14,822 nt of DNA, taken from the NCBI GenBank assembly GCA_018969165.1, contig JAGWYX010000012.1:1-14822 (forward strand), in the 5' to 3' direction. This DNA comes from Verrucomicrobiota bacterium (GTDB lineage Bacteria; Verrucomicrobiota; Verrucomicrobiia; Limisphaerales; JAGWYX01). Position numbers and translations under genes: made by a program. The notes below the pieces were generated by a model that ran no database searches, was not told where the DNA came from, and worked only from the letters and a program-made list of their open reading frames with translations. Of this stretch, positions 11,801 to 14,822 are shown piece by piece. Numbering within the stretch: position 1 is the stretch's first letter; every line of letters starts with the position of its first letter.

Positions 11801-14800
11801 TCGGTCCTGGCGGAGAGCGTGGCAACGTCCGGGGTCGTGCCGGTTTGCTCCACGTTCGAAGCCTCGGGGGATTCCTCGACGACCAGGTGGACATTGGTCC
11901 CGCTGAATCCAAACGAGCTGACGGCCGCTCGCCGGGGCGTCCCGGCTGGCAATGCCCAGTCGCGCAGGCTCGTGTTGACGAAGAACGGGCTGTCCTCAAA
12001 GCGGATTTCGCCATTCGCCTCGTGGAAATGCAGCGAAGGCGGCAGTTGACGATGCTTCAGAGCCAACACAGCCTTGAGCAACCCCGCCACGCCGGCCGCA
12101 GTGGCGGCATGACCGATGTTGGTCTTCACCGAACCGATCGCGCAGAAACCACTGTCCCGCGTGTATTTGCGGAACGCGTTGGTCAGCGCCTCGATCTCGA
12201 TCGGGTCCCCGAGCTTGGTCCCGGTCCCGTGCGCCTCGACGCACGTAATGCCGCGCGGATCGATGCCATACCGGTCGTAAACCTCACACTCCAGTTCGGT
12301 CTGGGACCGGGCACTCGGGGCCGTGAGCCCGTTCGTGCGCCCGTCCTGGTTCATCGCCGACCCGCGAATGACGGCATGAATGGGATCGCCGTCGCGCTCG
12401 GCATCTTCGAGTCGCTTGAGCAGGACGGCGCCAACGCCTTCGCCAGGCGCAAACCCGTCGGCCGCCTCGTCGAACGCGCGGCAGGCCCCCGTGGGCGAAA
12501 GCATCTCGCTTTGACTGGCCGCCACGAAAAAGCGGTGGGAGAAATTCACAAACACACCGCCCGCCAGGGCCATCTCGCACTCCTTCGCGCGCAGACTCTG
12601 ACAGGCCATGTGCAACGATACCAGCGAGGACGAACAGGCGGTATCCACGGCGACCGCCGGTCCTTTCAGGTTCAAGAAATAGGCGATGCGACTGGCGATC
12701 ACCGCGACGGCATTGCCCCAGAAGGCCTGAACCCGGGCTATACCGCTCTCGGCCAGGATCGTCGCGTAGTCGCTCGCCGCCGCTCCGACAAACACCCCGC
12801 ACCGGCTCTGAGCCATCCGCGCCGCCGTGTATCCGGCATCCTCGAGGGCGTGCCAACAGGCCTCGAGGAAAAGCCGCTGTTGCGGATCCATCACCTCCGC
12901 TTCCCGGCCCGAGATGCTGAAGAACGCGGCGTCGAATTGGTCCACGCCTTCGAGCGCGCCACCCCATTTGCAGTAAGTTGTGCCGGTCTTCTTCCGGTCC
13001 GGATCGAAATGGGGCGTGACATCCCACCTGGCCTTGGGGATTTCCCGCACCGCGTCATGCCCCGCCGCAAGATTCTCCCAAAACTGCTCAAGATCCGCCG
13101 CGTCCGGAAATCGCCCCGCCATGCCGACGATGGCAATGTCCAGCCCACGAGCGGAGTCCCCGGACACGCCCCGGGCTTGAACCGTGCGGGCCTGGCCAAC
13201 TTCGCCTTGCCCCCGGCGAAGATCTCGAGGAGTTGATGGAGAGCCCTCGGGCGCGTTTGCGCATGCGTCGGGACCGTGAACTGCCCGGCCCCCGTAGCAG
13301 CCGACGTGAGTCGGCTCCATTTCTCCAGCGCTCGAATGGAGCGGACTGACGTCCGCTGCTGCTCGGTTCATGGGAAGGCTCTCGATGTGCGCGGCCAGGG
13401 CGTTCACACTCACGTGGTCGAAGAGCACGCTCGTCTTGAGGCTTAAACCCAAATCGGCATTCAGCCGTTTGACCAGACCGACCGCCAAGACCGAGTCCAG
13501 ACCGTATTCCGAGAACGGTTTCACCACGTCCAGCTCCCCAGGCGCCATCCGGAGCGCCTCGGTGACGCGACGCGAAATCAACGCCAACACGGTCTCGGCC
13601 GGTCCGACGGTTCCGGCCGGGAGGCCGGTCGTTCGAGCCGGCTCAGCAGCCGCATCGGGTCTGACCGCTTTCCCGCCTGCCGCTCGGGGTGCGATCGTTC
13701 CACTCGCCGCCAAAATGACGTGCTGCAACGATTCCTGGCCGGGCGCCACGATCGAGCCGGCGGCATCGACCCGGCTGAACCCACACTCGCCCAGCGCCCG
13801 CTCCCACGCCGCGCAGCTCAACATCGGCCCGCCCGGCAGGCGCATCTCGGGGTCTTCAAAAAGCCACCAGCCGTCCAACAAGGCAAACGTCAACGTCGCA
13901 TAAACTCGCTGCTGCGTGATCTCGTTCAACAGCAGCAATCCACCAGGCTTCAGCAACCCGCGGACGCGCGCCAGGGTATCGCGAATCCGTCGCGTCGCAT
14001 GCACGACGTTCGAGGCGATGATCAGATCGTAGCTTCCTGGTGCGAGGCCCTGGGCGATCGGGTCGTTCTCCAAGTCCAGTCTTCGGAACTCGACGTTCGC
14101 GCCGGCCCCGGCAAAACGCGCCTCGCCAGCTTGGAGAAACCCCAGGGAAATGTCCGTGAAGGTGTAAGCCATCTCCTGTCGCCACGGGTCCAACGCCCGC
14201 AGAACGAATCCGGTCGTCGCCCCGATGCCGGCGCCCAACTCCAGAATCTTGAACGGCTCCGCGGCCGGGCCGGCCGCCGCCCGGGCCTGGAGGATCGCCT
14301 TGGCGCGATCGGCCACCATCTCGTGGAAACAGTCCGCGATGGAGTTGGCTTGGTAAACGCCTTCGACCACCGCCATGGATGAATTCGGGTAAATCACGTC
14401 CGTGGCCAAAACCTCTCCCTTGAGAATTGCGGCGTAAGCCGCGGCACAGCGCCAGAGCAGTTCGGCTCGGGCGCGATACTCCGGAGCCCGGGTCAGGAAT
14501 GCCTCGCGCTCGGCCTCAAGTTCTTTCAGCGACCGCCCATTAGCCGGCGCCCGCAACGCTGCCTGGCCAACCCACCGGTCGCCCTCCAACCGGAGGAGCC
14601 CCCGCGCCGCCAGCACTTCGAGGAATGCGCGCAGCAATCGTGCGTGCCGCGGCTGGATCGCCATGCCCCGCGCGATTTCCCCTTCGACAACCGGCGGCGA
14701 ATCCGGCCGAAAATAGCCGGCGGCCTGGAACATCCCGAGCAACCGCTTGACCCCCAAATCTTCCAAAGCCGCCGACGCTTCCACCACCTCGCCCGTCTCC

Positions 14801-14822
14801 CGCCGGACAGGGTCCACGGCCG
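2884..14822 (-). CDS. trans-AT type I polyketide synthase, cMT-ACP-KS-KR-ACP-KS-DH-KR-ACP-KS (5' end outside window)
   Basis: This AT-less modular polyketide synthase extends and processes a growing chain held on its carrier domains. The frame is open to the window edge. A GTG at 14815-14817 could serve as a start, but it lies at the very beginning of a C-methyltransferase domain, so the true start is probably upstream. Residue numbers here count from that GTG (3977 residues). Domain order is cMT (1-370), ACP1 (Ser442), KS1 (Cys728), KR1 (Tyr1570), ACP2 (Ser1726), KS2 (Cys1958), DH (His2437), KR2 (Tyr3071), ACP3 (Ser3209), KS3 (Cys3457), a Gly/Asn/His-rich linker and a helical tail. No GHSxG acyltransferase motif occurs, and KS domains are followed only by short linkers ending in YPF.R.RYW, so malonyl must be loaded in trans. 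The stop overlaps the next gene. Oddities are two repeat-like inserts, in the ACP1-KS1 linker and in KR1. Family assignment is very secure; the product is unknown. Confidence 0.97.
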   Translation of the reverse strand, partial: AVDPVRRETGEVVEASAALEDLGVKRLLGMFQAAGYFRPDSPPVVEGEIARGMAIQPRHARLLRAFLEVLAARGLLRLEGDRWVGQAALRAPANGRSLKELEAEREAFLTRAPEYRARAELLWRCAAAYAAILKGEVLATDVIYPNSSMAVVEGVYQANSIADCFHEMVADRAKAILQARAAAGPAAEPFKILELGAGIGATTGFVLRALDPWRQEMAYTFTDISLGFLQAGEARFAGAGANVEFRRLDLENDPIAQGLAPGSYDLIIASNVVHATRRIRDTLARVRGLLKPGGLLLLNEITQQRVYATLTFALLDGWWLFEDPEMRLPGGPMLSCAAWERALGECGFSRVDAAGSIVAPGQESLQHVILAASGTIAPRAAGGKAVRPDAAAEPARTTGLPAGTVGPAETVLALISRRVTEALRMAPGELDVVKPFSEYGLDSVLAVGLVKRLNADLGLSLKTSVLFDHVSVNALAAHIESLPMNRAAADVSPLHSSAGEMEPTHVGCYGGRAVHGPDACANAPEGSPSTPRDLRRGQGEVGQARTVQARGVSGDSARGLDIAIVGMAGRFPDAADLEQFWENLAAGHDAVREIPKARWDVTPHFDPDRKKTGTTYCKWGGALEGVDQFDAAFFSISGREAEVMDPQQRLFLEACWHALEDAGYTAARMAQSRCGVFVGAAASDYATILAESGIARVQAFWGNAVAVIASRIAYFLNLKGPAVAVDTACSSSLVSLHMACQSLRAKECEMALAGGVFVNFSHRFFVAASQSEMLSPTGACRAFDEAADGFAPGEGVGAVLLKRLEDAERDGDPIHAVIRGSAMNQDGRTNGLTAPSARSQTELECEVYDRYGIDPRGITCVEAHGTGTKLGDPIEIEALTNAFRKYTRDSGFCAIGSVKTNIGHAATAAGVAGLLKAVLALKHRQLPPSLHFHEANGEIRFEDSPFFVNTSLRDWALPAGTPRRAAVSSFGFSGTNVHLVVEESPEASNVEQTGTTPDVATLSARTERALRAKMADLGAWLSRRGSEVTLGQVCFTLNTGRDAFAKRVAFVVASNDELVAKLTAVLSGQRPEGFIDRANAGRAEAQGGLAGVPSDLLETAWKYVRGDPIDWDAFYQSHRWRRVPLPLYPFQRRRYWPGPASAAALPEQSAAEERLAGCYRVVWRASESGPRDRAKPAGILVLDDSDSETAKWEAAFAGTPVFMLLPGASFERVAAGACRVRPESEEDYRLAFECCAGLGIRVTHVALKWDLNLGKNTSGDAARLSAATKTIHHGDAGNTEDGGGESSPKSTLFTPSTAERNLRTALSAMLAFAKALIARPAGGPVSLLKVHRLASGLASPVDAAVAGFLRSLTLEQPRLDVGFLECAADEAAPLVPLVAAEWRLAHAARTWVVRWEGGRRWRRDFDSISGRGGLSSPPVFKHRGVYVIVGGAGAIGLGLAELLAAQYQARLILASRSAPGAGLAHRISRWTDQGADVEYVQSDVGDREQVQRLVEHTLGRHGRIDGIVHAAGVLGDSLLADKTIEGVWRVIRPKCLGAVWLDEATCDLDLDWTVYFSSLSAELGSAGQTDYAAANAFLDAFAAQRERWRAAGTRSGRTVSINWPLWRDGGMHVSREVEARRSWELWQRETLGMEPLAMEAGWRCLEAALAGTESQVLVAPGEPDRVLPWLQGSRPAVAAESLAPAAASAPSTRSMQDTLIRLVGEVLKIDTAEIEMSAPLSEFGFDSLSIKGVCERLDQELHLGVAPNLFFALPDLASVCRHLEALASNGPAAEVVVTAAAVPGQADADARAIAVVGVSGVFPGAPDLDAFWKHLRNGDDLITEIPPERWDWRPYFRAVGGAGKSNSKWGGFIADVDRFDAEFFGISEREAELMDPQHRFLLEQVWLAVENSGESPLSLSGKRVGVFVGIQGREYLDTLEARGDLAAYALTGNGHAMAANRISFFLNLSGPSEAIDTACSSSLVALHRAVQALRQGECDAAIVGGVSLMLNPKAFAGIGQLGVLSPDGRCKTFDASANGYVRGEGVGALYLKSLAAAELAGHPVWGVIRGSAVNHGGRATSVTAPNKRAQAELIATAWREAGWDPRSVGFVEVHGTGTELGDPVEVDGLKAAVTDLLGAAARPDQPWCVLGSVKTNIGHLEPAAGIAGVIKVLLAMKHRTIPASLHLKKLNPYIDLANGPFRLATQTAAWTPLVVDGATQPLRAGVSSFGFGGANAHVAIESYAPPKPAAVGRPFRLIALSARQSGLLRRRIAELRSWLERDGGRTSLGAISRTTCAGRAHFEHRSFLVVDTVTSLREGLSALERDFDGESATDAASLSRKRDASGDVALAPASVLLDGLERLAGDAAAYRARLVALGELYTRGADLDWEALYRGETLPRAALPGYPFARRRYWAGGAEEAVPVGQAWRPELSPGENRGSTSTFTTVIDPESWVVAAHVVQGRKTLPGVACLELVRLAAARDNPSRPVRGIAQVVWTRPLVIEGPPRKLEIVLEHSGGGTIFTLQTHADRDAQVHVRGRLLFESPSDRPPALAIGELECRLAREFKCRGIYDAYRKRGMVYGPAFQALQWIRAGEGQALGRLACPHAIDDSASLSPSMLDGAIQAVLGMDSNAAAGGFTAVPFGLELAQWFGPIPSQGYTHVVLESANLEKGLFHYDVVLVDLAGEAVCWLKKLTLKSLASERVPETARIHYLRPVWMESPLPATGNEADPQVVVVLTNRADDASALRSWLNARRNGGPDRKVVEVRPGTAFRDLGGEVFEVPPGSEEDFDRLFARLTERGLEIRDFIQGWAMNCALSVDGAEEALLAEAVSRGVLTDFALVKACLVRGIREVRVVHACREPFSGLAAGWAKSICREQAGIRYAVCSSSETWPEKTSERLAAELAGLGTGSDVVEVRYAGGKRLLRSLEPWSPALGAGPAWREGGVYLITGGAGGLGWLVAARLTRVHGARVVLAGRSSLGAEKLARLERLRAEGAAVEYIEADISKAGEAERLVESTVRRHGGIHGIIHAAGILRDGLAREKSRSDFEAVLAPKVAGTWHLVQAARRLKLDAQVFFSSMAGEFGNIGQSDYAAANAFMDRFAAWWSERGQGGVVVSINWPWWREGGMPLAEGRREWIETASGLKPLATDDGLAALETALIAGLPQLAVLPGTPTSEQATAPKAMVPSRADIASIQSVKETLVGVVARLAQVNAQEIDEQADFSEYGFDSIGLAEFSSQLNRRYGIETTPVVFFEFPTVAALAGHLVTRYPGPMSARHPSPLPSAEDSPPASESRLPSPSSGSATAARVSSARVVAPDAIAVIGMSGVFPKAPGLESFWRNLADGIDGVSAVPPERWEARDLPEAARWGGFIDGVDLFDAEFFGITPLEAELMDPQQRLFLRTVWETFENAGLPVNVLRPKPVGLFVGVATSDYATLLHEQGGMEAHTATGISHSILANRVSYLLNFTGPSEAIDTACSSSLVAVHRAAQSILDGECELAVAGGVNLILTPATTLGFIRAGMLAPDGRCKTFDQDASGYVRGEGVGAVLLKRLVDAERDGDPIHGVILATAVNHGGRVNSLTAPNPVAQAEVVARAWRRSGVGVETIGFIEAHGTGTRLGDPVEVQGLKRAFESLAREQESVGVAEGNCAVGSVKTQIGHLETAAGIAGLIKALLVLKAKVLPGNLHLKSPNPLLELSHSAFRLLDRTQPWPAPVDRSGRPAPRRAGVSSFGFGGTNAHVALEEAPRIPSRGEATRPCYPVAVSAKTQEGLRRRFKDLLAWLGSNPDGASLSEISFTLNAGRDHFGHRAVVVVSTVDELVSSLERRLNGEQVENCRETEGEPARSAAPRIFRELMSRIAVELEQKLLHGPAAYRETVLALVDLHLKGCELDWRMFYGRPTPRRLVMPGYPFAARRYWLPQQRAESPVVQPSGNGNGADHDHGGNGHASDNGGASAFTGNPEASGGAEDQRALDLLAALKAGRLDLDEVARSFEETDER
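2887..2985 (-). other. C-terminal helical docking segment
   Basis: The last 33 residues include LLAALKAGRLDLDEVARSF, two short helices around a Gly turn. They follow a linker rich in Gly, Asn, Asp and His (about 3908-3935). The pattern mirrors the start of the next protein. Four-helix-bundle docking domains with two helices from each partner are known from the intramodular VirA/VirFG junction of the virginiamycin synthase; the match here is inferred. Confidence 0.7.
2899..2904 (-). promoter_or_regulatory. Shine-Dalgarno site of the downstream PKS gene
   Basis: GAGGAG lies 4 bases before the ATG at 2892-2894, inside the last codons of the upstream gene. With the 11-base gene overlap it supports translational coupling and this start. 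Confidence 0.75.
3652..4935 (-). other. ketosynthase domain KS3 (last catalytic domain of its protein)
   Basis: Residues about 3295-3722. Cys3457, His3592 (EAHGTGT) and His3639 (KTQIGH) are all present, so it is not a KS0. No processing domain or ACP follows in this protein. Its module is completed by ACP4 of the next protein, an intramodular split. Confidence 0.95.
5074..5310 (-). other. acyl carrier protein domain ACP3
   Basis: Residues about 3170-3248. YGFDSIGLAE supplies Ser3209. It is followed by a Pro/Ser-rich linker of about 45 residues leading to KS3. Confidence 0.95.
5362..6765 (-). other. ketoreductase domain KR2 (structural plus catalytic halves)
   Basis: Residues about 2685-3152. 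GGAGGLG near 2929-2936 binds NADPH; Ser3058, Tyr3071 (QSDYAAAN) and Asn3075 are in place. HAAGILRD keeps the Asp typical of B-type reductases. With the DH the expected outcome is an E double bond. Confidence 0.94.
6784..7596 (-). other. dehydratase domain (DH)
   Basis: Residues about 2408-2678. His2437 sits in a complete HxxxGxxxxP motif (HVVQGRKTLP). VYGPAF is present, and Asp2599 in LDGAIQ matches the catalytic DxxxQ/H motif, so the domain looks active. Paired with KR2 in the same module it should produce an alpha,beta double bond. Confidence 0.94.
8152..9456 (-). other. ketosynthase domain KS2
   Basis: Residues about 1788-2222. Cys1958, His2093 (EVHGTGT) and His2138 (KTNIGH) are all present, so it should be condensing. 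NHGGR and GHLEPAAGIAG are typical of trans-AT ketosynthases. It should accept the beta-hydroxy chain made by KR1. Confidence 0.96.
9526..9750 (-). other. acyl carrier protein domain ACP2
   Basis: Residues about 1690-1764. FGFDSLSIKG supplies Ser1726 for the phosphopantetheine arm. It ends the KS1-KR1 module and hands a beta-hydroxy chain to KS2. Confidence 0.95.
9853..11355 (-). other. ketoreductase domain KR1 (structural plus catalytic halves)
   Basis: Residues about 1155-1655. The NADPH-binding motif GGAGAIG lies near 1429-1436, with Ser1557, Tyr1570 (QTDYAAAN) and Asn1574 as catalytic residues. The stretch HAAGVLGD keeps the Asp at the last position of the LDD motif, which predicts a B-type reductase giving a D-configured beta-hydroxyl. 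The structural half carries a Gly/Ser/Thr-rich insert at about residues 1257-1286 that looks repeat-derived. Confidence 0.93.
10981..11036 (-). repeat. CACGGAG-type repeat-like insert within KR1
   Basis: On the minus strand CACGGAG occurs twice (10998-11004 and 10981-10987), 17 bases apart, next to a hairpin at 11020-11036 (6-bp stem, loop of 5). The coded peptide is Gly/Ser/Thr-rich and is not typical of KR domains. The motif resembles a dispersed bacterial repeat I recall; copy number cannot be tested here. Confidence 0.45.
11863..13140 (-). other. ketosynthase domain KS1
   Basis: Residues about 560-985. Cys728 (DTACSSS), His863 (EAHGTGT) and His903 (KTNIGH) form the full catalytic set with spacings of 135 and 40, so it should be condensing. 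It differs from KS2-KS4: it has NQDGR rather than NHGGR or NHDGR, FWGNAVAVIASR ahead of the catalytic Cys, and GHAATAAGVAG after the last His. In trans-AT systems KS clade tracks the incoming substrate, and here that should be an alpha-methylated chain. Confidence 0.95.
13202..13359 (-). repeat. REP/BIME-like element B
   Basis: Hairpins at 13299-13316 and 13340-13357 (7-bp perfect stems, 4-base loops) sit in arms 13297-13320 and 13336-13359. The arms are inverted copies over 24 bases with three differences, two of which compensate in the stem. GTAG at 13294-13297 precedes the first hairpin, as at the foot of many REP elements. On the minus strand GTTCACGGTCCC (13270-13281) and CGCATGCGC (13259-13267) match element A at 19 of 23 aligned bases, and 13202-13223 matches A 142-163. 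It encodes about residues 487-538 of the upstream protein, in the ACP1-KS1 linker. Confidence 0.78.
13381..13605 (-). other. acyl carrier protein domain ACP1
   Basis: Residues about 405-479. The motif YGLDSVLAVG carries Ser442 as the expected phosphopantetheine site. It closes the methylating module. The residue six positions after the serine is not Trp, so it lacks the usual mark of a beta-branching ACP. An unusually long linker containing a REP-like element follows. Confidence 0.94.
13708..14822 (-). other. C-methyltransferase domain (cMT)
   Basis: The domain transfers a methyl group from S-adenosylmethionine to the alpha carbon of the ACP-bound beta-keto intermediate. The SAM-binding motif ILELGAGIG is at residues 191-199, followed by YTFTDIS. 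His273 in NVVHAT and Glu299 in LNEIT match the His-Glu dyad described for the curacin CurJ methyltransferase. Its N-terminal helical region reaches the window edge, so a KS and perhaps other domains of this module lie upstream. It should act together with ACP1. Confidence 0.93.

Noticed and set aside
11356..11862. Segment after KS1 considered as a degenerate acyltransferase domain
   Set aside because: It is only about 170 residues, has no GHSxG motif, and ends in YPFQRRRYW, which is the usual post-KS linker of AT-less modules.
11428..13236. Plus-strand open frame of 602 codons
   Set aside because: It is a shadow of KS1 and its linkers; the Arg/Gly/His-rich product has no recognisable domain.
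13297..13359. Paired palindromes considered as CRISPR repeats
   Set aside because: There are only two copies, in inverted orientation, with a 15-base gap, inside a coding frame and with no array structure.

Overview
The window is almost wholly coding, all on the minus strand, and very rich in G+C (about two thirds by eye). It holds two consecutive genes of a modular type I polyketide synthase. Neither is complete: the upstream gene (14822 down to 2884) runs in from the right edge, and the downstream gene (2894 down to 1) runs out of the left edge with no stop. They overlap by 11 bases, so they are almost certainly co-transcribed and translationally coupled. I see no RNA gene, CRISPR array, promoter or intergenic gap.

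Read in the direction of synthesis, the upstream protein (at least 3977 residues) is cMT-ACP1 / KS1-KR1-ACP2 / KS2-DH-KR2-ACP3 / KS3, ending in a flexible linker and a helical tail. The downstream protein (at least 964 residues) is helical head-ACP4 / KS4 / KR3 (structural half, then unclear). Every ketosynthase has the Cys-His-His set, yet none is followed by an acyltransferase domain. That is the hallmark of a trans-AT polyketide synthase, in which malonyl units are loaded by a separate AT encoded elsewhere. The module between the two proteins is split: KS3 sits at the end of one and its ACP at the start of the next, with matching helix-turn-helix tails on both sides. The expected chemistry is an alpha-methylated unit, then a beta-hydroxyl, then a double bond, then an unreduced beta-keto unit, then a further extension at KS4. 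I cannot name the product.

The most unusual signal is mobile or repeat-like DNA inside the coding sequence. Two related REP/BIME-like elements lie at about 3-163 and 13202-13359. Each is a pair of self-complementary hairpins that are inverted copies of one another, next to a shared block. They are in opposite orientations and both are read through in frame. One lengthens the ACP1-KS1 linker; the other falls at the junction between the two halves of KR3. A third repeat-like insert with two CACGGAG copies lies inside KR1 at about 10981-11036.

The organism is a G+C-rich bacterium with large secondary-metabolite loci. From memory, the paired hairpins and the CACGGAG motif resemble dispersed repeats of Verrucomicrobiota genomes, a phylum with known trans-AT pathways. 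This is a weak inference; Acidobacteriota or Myxococcota remain possible.
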